From the NCBI GenBank assembly GCA_035222895.1, contig JAVYIG010000093.1, forward strand, positions 744,001 through 808,000: a stretch of DNA of 64,000 nt. Direction: 5' to 3'. Under the pieces are notes generated by a model. That model did no database searches and was not told where the DNA came from. It was given only the letters and a program-made list of their open reading frames with translations. Origin of the DNA: Strongylocentrotus droebachiensis (Eukaryota; Echinodermata; Echinoidea; Camarodonta; Strongylocentrotidae). Within the stretch, counting starts at the first letter, position 1, and each line of letters opens with the position of its first letter. Made by a program: the position numbers and the translations under genes. This document shows positions 40,401 to 55,400 of this stretch, piece after piece.

Positions 40401-43400
40401 AGCAATTCGAAGAAAATGATCTGTTGAATTCCTATTCATATGCTTTGCATATATCTATATTTGATAGAATAGTTTGCTTTCCTTAGTGATTGCATGAATC
40501 AAAGTTACAAGTTAAATTGCATGAATCATTCTTCTTTATAACCAATCTTAATAACTGCTTGTAATAATTTTACCCATAGCTAATCCGTGTTATGCATGAT
40601 TTATTCTTTTCTTTTTCATAATATATTTGCTCTTCTGTATAATTATTACACTGTTTCTACTACTATTCTACACTATATTGCCAATCTGTAATGACTATTA
40701 TGTAAAAAAGCGTCAATATATGCAATCTGTATATTCACTAGATCTTACATCCTATAGTTGATAGGCATTCATTAGGTGTGTAAAGTTTCCCAATCAATTT
40801 AATTTATTGAATACATACATATTCGAGTTAATCACAATCGTGAGAAGTTTGAAAGTGCAGGAGCTATAAATTCCTGATGAACTATTTCATTAAGTCATAT
40901 TCACATGTACATAAATGGCAAACATTTAGTCTTAGTTTCTTATATGTTTGCATTTAAGATATTCTTTTTTCTTTTTCAAAATTTCATATCTGACATGTCT
41001 ACTACATTACAATTCCTCATTAATTTTACTTGTATAATTTCATGTTTAATGCTTTATAATTACATATTTTGCATTGATTCTCACTCTTTTAATTTCTGTT
41101 CTGTATTCAGTTGACTTTTACTTGCATGGATAATCATTTTAATCAATCTTTTAATCCTCCTGCTTGTTCATATGCATGGCCACAGATCGTAAGTTTTTTC
41201 TGACACACACTTTCCTCTATTCTTTTAAATTAACTCACTTTCATTTAACCATAAAATGTTTGAATTTTTGCACACTAGAATAAGGGAGAAAAAAAAAATC
41301 ACCCCGCCTTAATATCATGGAAATTAAATATTCATGCTATCTGCACATTGTGTACATATATAATACTTTATTGGATAAAGAACTGCACATTTAATTGATT
41401 CATTCATGTATTTAAAGAGAATTATGAAAATTTATTCGATCTACTTTCTTCCTTCTTTATATTGCTTTTGATTATTAACAGGAAGGTGTAAAATAATTAC
41501 CTAAAGGCCTACATGTATGTCGTAATTTTAGGCACAAATCAAGCAAATTTTGCAAGTACAAGTATATTTCATTGACTTCTAACATAAATCTTAGCAGGAT
41601 AATAGTCTGATTAGTGTTAGCATTAAATCATCAATGCACTTTGGACATTCATCACTGACTTAAGTTACACATATTATATGCACATAATGTTACCTTCATT
41701 GTAAAAAGACCAGCATCTAATGATTACTTCAATGTAATGTGTTTACTAAAACATCATTTAAAGTTATAACAAAATAATTGTAAATGATATATGATCAATG
41801 TTGGGTAAACTGTTGGACATTAAATGTGGTTCTACCATGGGTGGTAATGTGAAAGTATGTTCACTTTAATCTTTGTAAAAACATGTTAATTGTCATTACA
41901 TATCCAGATTAGTTGATTTCATTGGTTAATTTTCTGCACAAAGCTGGCAGCGTACACATACAGTTTTAGGAGACATCAGCGCAAGCACAATTAATAATTG
42001 TTTAGTCCGCGCAATTTCAATTTGTTATGACAATTGACGTTCTTCTTTCTACAAAGGATAACATAGTTTTCAGTATACTGCTCCATTTTTCAAATCCCAT
42101 CTATAAAATTAAATTGATTTGATGTTCAGTGAAGTTGCCCTCCTTGAGTGAAAGTGATGTGCCGGGTTGTATTTTTCTTTAAGTGATGGGTGAATTTCAC
42201 AAAAGTAATTTTCTCACTGTGTCTGCATGCATTTTCTGGCCCCATTCCTAATTGTTTTCATAGTTTTGGTACAGAAACAATGACGTACAAATGAAGATGT
42301 TCAAATAAGTTATCTGAAATTGCGGTAATTTTCAGTTCAAATTGCCTGCCCTGTATACGCACAGGTGGTGGGGATGAAATGAATAAAGTAAGGTCTTGAA
42401 GTGAGAGTGTTTCATTTTTTTAAATTTTGATTCCTTTAAATCACTCCCTTGTTGATATAATTTTCAGTATGAGCTGTCTTTGCCTCTTACTAAAAACGAT
42501 TGTGTGTCATAGTCAAGGGTCTGGATCTAAAGTGTGTATGATATGGAAAGTGCTGCTCATTTGATATTTTATCATTTTCTTTCTGAAATGAATGAATATA
42601 TGTTTACCTACAGTAAATCAGCCCTGTATAATATAGTTCCTTTTAATATTAGGCGATGTGAACAGGTCAATTTAAAGCTATCAGTCCATCAAATGAAAAT
42701 AGTTTCTCAATTTAAAAAACAGATTTAATAATATAATCATGCTCAGATTTTTCTGCTTTCATACAAATGAACGTATCACAAAGATTGGATTGCCATTTAA
42801 ATTGCCATCAAAATATATACTGTAAAAGAGTGATAACAAAATGTGATAATTGTTGTGAGTGGCTAGTAGGTGGTCTTTCTCAAGAATGGCTTTGATTATG
42901 GGTTGAACACTGTGCTACAAAACACAGTGTTGAAAGTTACATGTATCATTGCTGGTACCTTAATGATTGAGTCTTTATTAACCCTTTTTGTTTGAATACA
43001 TATACATTCGCAAGCTTTCACGTACCGTACACCCTGAGTAAGTTGATAACGTGTGCAACAATGTATTTATTGATTTCTATCCATCAAATGCTATTTTGTC
43101 TCCTTCAGAGCTGCAGTCAAGGCTGTCGTTGAGCGGTTGACATACAATGCCTTCCAGGCGACAGCTCGCTCACTGCTGGAGAGAGATAGACATATCTACT
43201 CCGTCTTCTTAGCTATGGAGGTATGTTAGAAAATACATTCATCTCTACAAGGACGATAGATACATAAACAACCTCAACAATGCAATATAATTTGATAATG
43301 TAGCAATCGTTCCTTAAAACCAAAATGATATCATATAATTTCCAGCCAGCTGCTAATAGTACACATATCATACCATGTCAGCAACAGTGCCAGCTGCAGC

Positions 43401-46400
43401 ATAGGTCTGAAGAAGCTTGCAGCACAGCAAGTAAAAGCTTATTGAAATATGTAATTTTGCTACTGATTGTGAAGAAAGAACTTATTTTCAAGTTACAATG
43501 TTATATGGTTTTTGTTTTTCAAAGAAAAATTGTATTCAATCATTCGTGAGCAAGAAAAAAACAATAGATTTGAACAAAGTACATGTTGTGACATATTGGT
43601 TAAACAAACATTGTTACATCAGTTGCACATGTCTCCATTTATCTAGTAATACAACAAATTGATTGCATTTGATAGAAAGAACCCACTCAACTTCATAAAA
43701 ACCTTTAAAGCATCTTCTTAAAAGAATTCAAAGATAGCTGTTCCTTTTTGCATTTCGCAGAGAATATAGAGTGTTTTGCATATAAAATGACAAAAGAAAG
43801 ACAGATTGCATACCATCTGTGAAAACAAACAAAAAGGAATTGTTATTCAATGTTATATGTTACTATCTTGCATTGCAGGTGGAAGATTCAATAGGTAACG
43901 TTGGATACGGTGAGCGTGAGTATGTGATCTCCCCTCAGCTTGGCTCTGCTACTATGAGTGGCTTGGGCTTGTCTGCTCCATCGGATCACAGGGTCTGTCA
44001 GATCAGGAAACCATTTGATTGGATGCTGGACGATCAGTTCCATTCCTTACAGGTGAATATTTTCAATCATTCATTCACCCTAAATCGAGGGTTCAGTGAC
44101 ACAAAGACGTAACTCCATATTTTCCCAAATGAGTATTTGATATCAAAATGTTCAGAAAAATGTGGGCTTTCCAGGAAACACAAGGACTTATCTGGTATGG
44201 TGAGATGTCTAATATGTCAAAAACATGTTCACATCTAGAGTAGATGTGAACATGTTTTTGACATATTAGACATCTCTTTAATCCTGCAAAGATTTATGCA
44301 AGGAAGAACAAGAAAACAGTATGTAAGTATTGGTGTGTACTGCAAGGTTTTGGGGTCATCAAAATCATAATAAATTTGGCCCAGTCTTGGTACAAGCACT
44401 TTACAAAGAAAGATGTATATGGGACTACACCAATGGTTTTGGGCCTACTTCCTTTGATTTCCTTATATTGCAATGCTCATTTCTCAGCCAGTATACATTT
44501 TCTACCAAAATTGTTTGGTAAATGACATTCATTTGTAATCTTGATTTTTTTTTTACCAGAACTCAAGTTTATCTTTAAGTTCAACTTGAGAACTTTCTGA
44601 CACCCCCCCCCCCCCTGGATCCATAATAATTAAATTACAGATACCGATCACAATCCTTACTTTGTTCCCTTCTCTTGTTGCTCCCCTCCCCTCAGTCCCT
44701 TGCCATCAATTTTGAGTGGTTTCAGGACATGTTTGAGAGGATGCCTAAGGATGGTAGAGAGACACAGTGGCGTACCTTGGGAGAGCATGAGAACCCAGAG
44801 CTTCATCCGTTACCAGAGAAGATGGATGATAACTACAATCCCATGCAGAGGCTCATGGTCATACGAGCGTTCAGACCGGATAGGATCATGCAAGCTGCTA
44901 CGGTGTTTGTAGGCAAATCACTTGGCAAGAAGTAAGTAGTGGTTAAACATGTAAGTAAGGTATACTTGGTATCGTAAGACAATCCAGTAGCAAAGCATAT
45001 GAAGTACAGAGCCCCATAGGAAAATTAGTCAGTCCTTTCTTCATTATTTGAATTTGAATCCCATCAGCAAATAAAGGTATAACATGACACTTGTAACTCC
45101 AGATAAATATGAATAAGTATGCTTTTCCCACAATTTGCTGAGCATTGTGAGTGTATGTAAAAATGGCACTTGGCTGGAATGCTCCCCAGGGAACGAAGAA
45201 TGTACACAGAGATGCCAAGTTAGGGGTTAGAGGTAAGGTATGCTATGTGCCAACAGCCATAATAATAATATTCAGTTGTATAGTGCATCTCACATTATAT
45301 AACGTCCCTATCTGCTTCCAAAGAGCTTTGGAAATGATTACCCTAGCTTAAGTTCCGGCAGCCATTATCAGTGCATAGTGCATTTCAAGGAATAATCCTA
45401 CCAGGTACCCATTTACCTCGCTTGGGTTGAGTGTAGCAAATGTCTTGCCAAAGGACATTAGTGCCGTGGCGGGACTCCAACCGCGGACCTTGTGATCCAC
45501 AGTCAGGTGACATATCCACTTGACCACGACACCTGTACATAGGACAACCCAGTAGCATGGCAAACATGTATCAAATACAGATCCACAAATGAAAATTAGT
45601 CAGTCCTTTTTTCATAATTTGGATTTGGATCCCATCAGCAAATAAAGGTATGAAATGACACATGTAATTCCAGTTAAATATATGAACAACTATGCTAGAT
45701 CAACAATCTGCTGAGCATTGTGAATATATGTAAAAATGGCACTTGGCTGGAATGCTCCCTAGAGAATGGAGAATGTACGTACATTGTTTGTTGGCAAGCT
45801 TGAATCCTACTAACAGGGTTAAAATATTTCTGTAAAGTGCTTTATAGAGGCATCATCAATATACATGAAACAGGCACTAAATATCCCTAGAATATTATTA
45901 CTATTACCATTCTAATCTTCCCTGTCCTACAGGTATACCAATGATGTAGCCATTGATCCCAACGTGATCCTGAGACAGACCTCTCCCGTCATCCCTGTTC
46001 TGCTTCTCTACACCCTGGAGGGGGATGTGGCAGAGAAGATCTTCCATGAGTTCTCGGCCAAGAAACAGGTTCAAGGCACCGTGGTAAACCTCAGCAATGC
46101 TGAACACAATGAGGAAAGACGAGCCAGGAAAGCAGTACAGCACGCAATGCAAGAAGTAAGAAAACTCAGTCTATAAGTCTCTTTCATGTGCGAAATGCGA
46201 TTGTCAAAAAAGTACCCCTAAATCCATTTTTTTAATTGGGGCAAAAATGATGACCACGAAAATGCAAGATAGTGCTCCTTTTTCCATGTCATCCCGTAGT
46301 CTTTAATTGCATGGATTGAAAGCCTTCTGTGAATGACTAGTTGTATCTCAATGTAAGACACTGGCTCTGTAAAGTTCAAGTTGTTACCATTTTTGGAAAA

Positions 46401-49400
46401 GTACCATAGTAATAATTATTATCATATCTTTTATCTTTCTACAATGGATACTTATATATTTTTTTATCAATGTAAAAGAATCTGCAATTCGGCGCACAGG
46501 CTGCAAGTGAATTTATATAACTAAACCATTTATTAAAAATAAATAATATACATGTATGTAGTTTTATGGGTAAGAGCAACAACAACAATATGTATTATCA
46601 AGCTGCAGGAGTAATTGAAGTGTTTATGTTTGGTCAAAAATATACAATTAAATGAAGTCTCTCTATGATGAAAAATTCAGATATTAAAGGGGATGTAGCA
46701 TGGCAAATACTGGTTAACGCCATCTACGACTTCTTTTAGAGAACTGCTTGTAAATGAATGGACTTGATTAACGGTCAGCGCACACTAGTGTTCGCGAAAC
46801 AGACCGAAGTTCTACTCACGCTTCCGTTTTCGCGTATGTTGCACGCACGTGAATACTGCGGTCGCGTCGTCTGTAGTTGTATTATACCCGCTTTGCCCCA
46901 AGTTAGGCCCGTGAAAAGACACAGAGTCTCGTCATGCTACACCCCCTTTAACAAGCCGTTCTTGATATTTTCCTCAGGGTACATGGGTAATGCTGAAGAG
47001 TGCTCACAATGCCACCCATCTACTGAACTCACTAGAGACTCTACTCCAAGAGAACGATAACAAACAGGGTGGGGAAAGCCCCTTCAGAGTGTGGATCTCA
47101 GCACAGGTCAGCAGGAATATACCAGTCAGACTCCTGCAGTATGGGGTCAAGGTCGTCATCGATACACCCAAGGTAAGAAGAACATGGAGGAGGTTGTCAT
47201 GGTGATGATGATGATTATGATGGTGGTGGTGGTGTTGTTGGTGTTGATGGTGGTGGTGGTGGTGGTGGTGGTGGTAGTGATGATGGTGATAGTGGTGATG
47301 ATGGTTATGATTATGATGGTGGTGGTGATGGTGGTGGTGGTAGTGATGGTGGTAGTGGTGGTGATGATGATGGTGGTGGTGGTAATGATGGTGTTGATGG
47401 TGATTATGATGACGATTGATCATGATGTTGATGATAATGATGGTGATGATGATGATGATGATAACGACGACAACGATGACTGATGATGATGAAATGAAGA
47501 CATAATGGATGCTATAAACATTGCTTTGAAGTTAGTTAACTTAATAAAATGAGATGATGATCTTCACGATAATATGACATTATTTCTACTGCTTATTTGT
47601 TATGAAGGTTATGACGATGATGTGAAGTTAAAAGTGATGAGGATGATGACAATTTTATTGACATGTGCTTGTCTTATGCAAATGGAAGAATGTGACATAT
47701 AGATTTTGAATAAAGTGTTTCTACATGTATGTATTATGTAATATTATTAGACAAATTATTAGTTAGTGCAAGCACCTTGACAATATCTTTGGTGTCAACA
47801 AATAGTACTAACACTGTTAGCATGACCCATTCCATCCTGTACTCTCCTCTCTTCAGATTGTCAAAGAATCTCTCTTACGAGCAGTCAGCTCCTTTGAACC
47901 AGAGCAGCTCAAGGCTAGCTCCCGGTCTGAATGGGTCCCTCTACTTCATAACATCGCCATGGTGCATGCCACCGTCAGACTGCGAGGGCGCTATGGTCTC
48001 GCTGGATGGAATTACCCAGACATCATGGATTTCTCCCATAATGAACTTAGTGTGAGTACCTTTACTTTTCTTTGTTCATGTTCCAATCACCTTATTTGAT
48101 AACAAACAAATCACTCATTATCATTGAACAATATATTGTTCATGCTTTATGAGGACTGTGTAGATGTATATCTTTATTCTATAGTGTTTCATTGGCTGCC
48201 TGCAAAAAAGCCCTTGTGGTGTTTTTGACTCCCCAAAACCCATGTTGCCAAATAAGGCATTTTTGACATTCTCTTACATGTTTTTATGTTAATTCGTAGC
48301 TGCACATTAATGTTGAATTGCACTAATATAAAGATGTGACCATCCTATCAAAAGACATAAAAACAAGCTGACAGATAGAGCAGAGTAAGGAAATACATGC
48401 AAATATTAATGGAAGGGGATGGGGCTCTCTGATACAAACGTTTTTTAGAAAACAAAAGGAATATTAGATGCTGCTTGTAAGTGTCAGCTTGCATGCACCC
48501 GCAAGCCTACTGTATAAAAGGAATATTGATGTGTATAATTAATTTTGTATCATCTGCCCTTTCTCTGACATACATGTATATTAGTGCAGGAGTAATTTAA
48601 CATTGTGAGTCTTTGAAGGGTATCTAATTGATGTGACTAAGTAGCATTCTGACAAGGAAACCTTCCTGAAACAAGTTACCCTGATTCTTTTGTAATCTTA
48701 ACTTTATACTACAGGAAGCATTCAACATCGCTAGGATGGTGTTCAGTGATAGTCCATCAGAGAATGAGTCTTTGAAGGGTATCTCATGGATGGGAATATA
48801 AAGTAGCATTCTGACAAAGAAACCTTCCTAAAACAAGTTACTCTGATTCTTTTGTGATCATCTTAATATTCTTTAACCTACAGGAAGCATTCAACATCGC
48901 TAGGATGGTGTTCAGTGATAGTCCATCAGAGAATGAGTCTTTGAAGGGTATCTCATGGATGGGAATAAGTAGCATTCTGACAAAGAAACCTTCCTAAAAC
49001 AAGTTACTCTGATTCTTTTGTGATCATCTTAATATTCTTTAACCTACAGGAGGCATTCAACATTGCCAGGATGGTGTTCAGTGATAGTCCATCTGAGAAC
49101 GAGTCTTTGAAGGGTATCTCATGGATGGGACTGAGATACATCCTGACTGAGATCATCTATGGTAGCTACATCAACGATGACTACGACAGGACTAATCTAT
49201 CGGCCATGGTGGATTATTGGATTGGACCCAACGCAACCAAGAGGGAGTTTGAAGCTACCAAGTGTATGTCCTTTTATTTGATATTGCTACACAAGTTTAG
49301 ATATTCCGTCTTACATAACATTGAATAAACAATAATAATAATAATAAAAACAGTGCTTATACAGCGCTTAACACCAAAGTCTTTAAGCACTATAACAAAC

Positions 49401-52400
49401 AAAATACAATGATAAACAAGTACATGTACATATTAAACAAAACAACAAAATTCAAATAAACCTACAAATTACAATACATATATACAAATATACATCAATG
49501 TGAACAGAGTAAGTTAATCATCAACAGCAATTTTGAATAAATGGGTCTTAAGATTTAACATTTAACTCGAAATTGACAAGAAATTTCTATTTTATTCTTC
49601 TAATACTTACTCTGATATTACTCCTCATTTTCTAAAGAATGAGTGTGCCAAAACATTCATACAAATTTAATCTAGAGAAATGTTACTTTCATGACAAAGT
49701 CGGCATTGTCATTTTAACGTTGTAAAACAAAGGTTGCTATTTTACGCTGTAATAGATATGTTAATTTATAGTTTGTTACATTTTAAAAATATTAAAAATT
49801 GGGCAGTTACATGACTGTACTGTACGTGTGTGTTCAGATACGAGCACTCTAGCTATGTATCATACCCCCTAGTAATTTTGTATTGATTGTTTAGTTCTTG
49901 CAATATTTGTATCAAGTGCCACAGGAGAATGTTTATTTACCTGTAATTCAATACTGGGTCATGTTGCTCATATCAATATTAATTTCTGAAAATGGCTGAC
50001 TGTTTTTGTACCATAAAGACATCCATATCGCTCTTGTATGTGGTACACTTAAAAGCACATGCTAGTCATTTGTAATCTTCTTTTTCTCCTATGAATATTG
50101 CAGTGAAATTCCGCATCCCGCCAGCTTTCTTCAGCAACTTTGTGAGAGTTAGTTCTCTGACTCAGTCCATAGAAGCCTTGCCAAACCATTTTCTTGATGT
50201 CCCTGAGGCCTGTGGTATGCATACATCATACGAGGTAAAGATCACTAATTTGATTTTTACACAATGCATGCTTGAATTGGCAACATCTCATCCTAGATTT
50301 CTTTACTTGTTTCTTAGCTCATATCTCAGGTTCTATCCATTATCATACACATTTTTTTCTCCTTTATTGGTAGCATCAGTTATGTAGAAAACTTCATTGT
50401 TAGACACTTTTGGCATAACGTTTTTGACAACCCTGTGATTGTTTCGGACAGCTAACAAATCTCAAATTTGTCTAAGAAAGTCTTCTAAATTTGCTATGTT
50501 TGAAGTTGATTTTTTGCTTTTTGACATCATGAACTTTGTTTGGGAAAATATATACATGCAGCAGAAATGAAGATCTTTTACACGATAGTTTCTTCATCTC
50601 TACAAATAATTGATGCTACTTATTGTATCTTATTTCAATATACAATACTTAGTGCAGGTCTTCTGTACATTATACTTGTACAGATAAATCATTATCAAGA
50701 GCGTCTATACGTTCTTACGCATATATATTTTACATTTTAGTATCATCTAAAAAACATATACATGTAGTTGGGACCCTTTCAGCATTTAGAATTTCCTGTA
50801 GACACTATTACAATCTGACATACGTTTATACACAACAGAGTGTATCATTACCCTCCATTTATATTTTTATATAACCAAGAGTGATTATTGCTGTGTTGAA
50901 GACTGGATGCAACCATGTTTTAATGTAAGATCTTGGCTTCACGTGATTGAATTACATCTATTCAAAATTTCTTGTATACGTCATCACAAAGTGAAACCTT
51001 TTCATAAGGAGTAGATAATATAGGAGCCTTGAGTTAGAGTATTCATTTACATTGCAGGTACTTTTATAGTGGAAGATATATATATTTTTTTTTAATACAT
51101 AATTTTGCACCTGTTTTCTCCCATCTCATCGCCCATTATTCCACAGACCGGTGCAGAAGACTCGTTGTTTGTTACTATAGATAAGATACATGAGGTGATT
51201 TCCTGTCAAATTTGGGAAAAAAGAGAATAAATAGATTCTCAAAACCAAACTACTACCTCTAATGTACTAAATGTGGTGTATAGTAATGTAGATAGTCGGT
51301 AGTGATGTAAACATGGTCTCCTTCCTCACAAAGCCTTGCATGCATTACTGTATATAAAAAAATGATTATATGGCCAAGTTGATATTCTCATTTCTTGTTC
51401 ATCTCCTACCTGCATTTTTCCCCCCAAAGCACAGGGGAGAACATGCAGGAATCACTTTATATAATGTTGAATGGCCTTGAATGGGATTCAAGGTATATCC
51501 CACGAGGTTAAGAGCGTATTTCATGAGTCAGCACAATAGGCCTGTCTTCATCATCTCGAGTTTGCCAAATAACCCGCTATTTTACCTATCCCGATCGCAA
51601 ATTAGCAAATTAATTTGCGTCTTCATCAGCCCACAGTTGCAATTAGCAGGATATTTGGTGGAGAAAATATCCAGAGAAATGTTGGTCTTGTCTCCTAAAT
51701 ATCCAGCTATAAGGAAAATAGCGGGATAATTTGCACCCGTCCGAGCTAGTTTGTGATGAGCGTATTGGTGTGGTGAGGACGCAATTTGGAGCTTCAGGAT
51801 GATATCCAGAGTCTGAAAATAGCGGGACATTTGGCAAACTCGAGCTGATGAAGACAGGCCTAATGAGTAAAATATTCTCATAGCGAGTTTGATATACCTT
51901 TGTTTCCTTCTTCAGGCCATTCAATATTACTTTTATTTATTTGTATTAAACATGATGCCTCAATTATCACCATCATGACCATTTCATCCATAGATGCATG
52001 AATAAGAAATGAGAAAAATTTTCTTTGGCCTTTACAGTTCATAATTTCTGCTATATTGTGAATAATTGTGCTTCTTTGTAGAAATAATTTTCTTCTGTTT
52101 TTACAACAGCATTTTTTTTTCAGACTAAATGTTCGTAAAATGTATACCCAGCTTAAGCATGCACTCTGAACATATATATTGGTATATATTGCAATATAAT
52201 AGCCAAACCTAGGCTTATGCACATAAGTACAGAGTCTATTTATCTAACCTGCATGAAATTATCAATGTATGCATGATGCATGAGCAATGTATATTGCATG
52301 ACCTTTATTGTTGTTTTCAGTTAAACAAAACTTCTTTCAGCTGTTAAAAGAAAATCTGTCCTTTAATTTTCCATGATTTTCCCTCTTTACCTTTCTATCT

Positions 52401-55400
52401 AACATTCTTAATAGGACGAATGGCGTATTGTGGTAAGAAAAATTGAGTGCTGAAAATGTGACATAACATGGCTGCAGTTTGCTTGTCTTTAATTATTGCT
52501 AAACCAGTCCTAATTTGTGTACATGTATTTATGTCATGATCACAGTTCTTAAAGGTATAGACCAGTTTTGGAAACGCCCCACCCCCCCCCCCCCCTCTCA
52601 AAAAAAGAAATGGAAGCTCTTATTACCAATCATGTGAAAGAATATGTTTTGACTAATACGTGATGATACAAATTTTGCCAGAAAACATTTGGGCATATAT
52701 TTCTGCATTTTTTGCGAATTTAGGTTTAAGTATTGCCATCTAAACCTCTGGAGGTAATATTTCAACAATATTGAATCAATATTTTGCATCCCAAACCCTT
52801 GAACCACAATTTTACCACTACTGGTCTTTATCTTTAACAATATATTTTTATGAACTAATATATGATTTACAGGTACTGTTATTATCAGGCATTTTTTGCT
52901 TTTATATATATACATGGAAATATATTATCTGTGACTAATCCGTGATATTGTTTATGATGTTGTGCAGTTATCTTTTTTTATATTGCAACATATTTAATGT
53001 TTTTGTAATTTTTACAATAACAAGTGTGTTTATACTTACATCTGAATAAGACATTAACAAGGGAGTGGCATTGTGAGAATAGAAATAGAACTAACTTGTA
53101 CTTGAAAATGACGTGTTTTGCAAGTTATTTTCTTCATATCTGCTGGCGGTGGGTGGGGGGGGGGGACGAAGGGGGCTTGGAGGCTTAAAGGGTGAATCTT
53201 CTTGAATAGAAGTCGCACATTAACGCCTCTTGAGATATTGAATGTAGATGTTAATACATCAGGATGAAAAATAATCTTATGTTTAGATATTGGTGTTGTG
53301 TTTAATGATTATTAACACCTAAGTGGATCCTTGTCATTTGATTGGAGGATTGTTGGTCACATGATATTCAATAGGTATACTATTGCACAGGCGTGCATTT
53401 TTGGTTATATTTAGACTGCGATATACCTCTCTGCCTGACGCGAAGGCAATCTTAATGTTACTGAGAAGGCCCGACTCCAAATTTAATTTATTATTAATAT
53501 AAGGAGCAAAACATGATTTCTTTGAAAGATTAACATTTTATTAGATCTACTAAGATGTTATATGAAACAAATAATGAAGGTTTTTCATTCATTTGTGGTC
53601 TCTTGAAAGATCTTTCCTGTTGTGAAATATTTGGTTTGCATCATTTCTAACTGATTTATAACTTGATCCTGTTTTGCCTAAGATGGCTGGAAATCAAGTG
53701 CAAAAGGTAAGAATGTCTGATGTTAAATCTGGGAAGAAAAGGAGTTTGACTTGTGGGCTTGCGATCTTCACTATCTATCTTCTCTCAGCATCTCTCTCTG
53801 TTTTCCTTTTCAAGATAGTTTGATAACTTTTGATTCTGAGCAATATAAATATACCCAATACATGATTAGAAAGGGCAAAAATGTCCCTACTCATTAGGTG
53901 GAAGTTTGTTGTACGACCATACTGCGTTTGATGCTTGGAATTTAAAAAAGGAAAAACAGCTTTCAAATCTTGAAATTGGCAACACAAGTTAAAAAATGAT
54001 TGTTTTCTATTCAAATTGGCCACGTTTTCATTTTTTTGCTCAAACGTCTTTCATTTTATCTCGTTTTTTTCCTCCTTTTTTCTTGGGGTAGGGGGGAGGG
54101 GGTCTACCTCAATTTATATATTTCTTTATTATATTTAGGCCTTTTCTTTTCTCTATACTGTACCTCTCTATGCATATAGGAGTTACCTCTTTATATGACC
54201 TTCTGAATATTTTTTCCCCTATTTTTTCTTTGATTGTTCTTTACATTCATATTACATTTTCTGTTCTTCCTGTTTGCATCTTTCTCTCTACTTGCTTTAC
54301 TTTACTCTTTTCTGTTTGAATATTTCATTGTATCTCTTTCTCTTTGCCTTTGTTTAATGGACTCTTTCCCCTCTGTCTCTTCCCCTTTGCCTCTTTATTT
54401 TGATTTCTTACTTTGCTGCTATCTATGTGGTGTACCTCGTTTCTTTCTCCTCTCCCCTATCTATTTTCTATCTTTCAATTCCTCCTCCCCCCCCCCCCCC
54501 TCTCTCTCTCTCTCTCCCTCGTTTGCTTTTGCCTTGATAAATGAAATATATTTTCATTTTATATCAGTATCTTGTCACACTTCCTGCTGTAAACTTTGGC
54601 TGTGGGAACTCAGCACTGGTTTCCTTTTGCTGGAACTTGGGACTTGTTTATAATTGCATTTTGTGGTACTTTGCCTTTCTGGTGTTCTTTTATGATTTTC
54701 CTTGAAGTGAATTGTATTTTTGTGTTGATTATTAAGATGGAATCTGTGTATTGAGTTTGTCAGTTCTGTATTGTCTCCATGTTGACACTGTCCGAGGTAG
54801 ACTGATTTGTAAGTGTCTGTATTTGGTCAAAATCTAGGGCACATGGACTCGGTCTTCTAATGCACTCTTGGAATTCTCTGGAAATTTGGTACGGACAGGA
54901 GATCGCATTGAAGTTACTGCTGAGGCTCAAGCAACAGCCATATGCTCTAGCTGTTGCATGCAACTCTATGTTCATGTGCATTTATCTTTTAACTCTCCTT
55001 CCTATCTTTTCTCTGGGAAACTATTATTTCTTGACTGATTCATCCAATTTTGCACTCATTGCAATGGAATCCTATGGTATCTTTGGGAATCGGATTGCTG
55101 TGTATGGTCAGAAAGTTCCCTGTTTACTTGAAATTTGAAATATGTGTCGTAATTTATGATAAAAAAGAGCAATAAAAAAAAAATTAATATGCAATTGCAA
55201 TGACTGTGCATCTAGTATCAAATACATGGTAACTGTGTACCCATGTCATTTAAACTTAATCTTTGATTCGGTAAATCATAATGTGTGACTATACTGATAG
55301 ACCTCTTCCAATAGCATTTAGAGGAAACAAAAAAAAAGAACTTTCAGATATTACTGTGTCTTGGCGAACATGAATGACGCGTCAAACAGTTCTCAGTGAT

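Noticed and set aside
41184..41192. Apparent 3-nt exon (cacag-ATC-gtaag) between exons 32 and 33
   Set aside because: Too short to be credible, and the flanking exons join in frame without it.
54234..54653. 139-codon open frame rich in Phe, Leu and Ser
   Set aside because: A T- and CT-rich low-complexity tract in a long intron. It looks membrane-like only because of its base composition.
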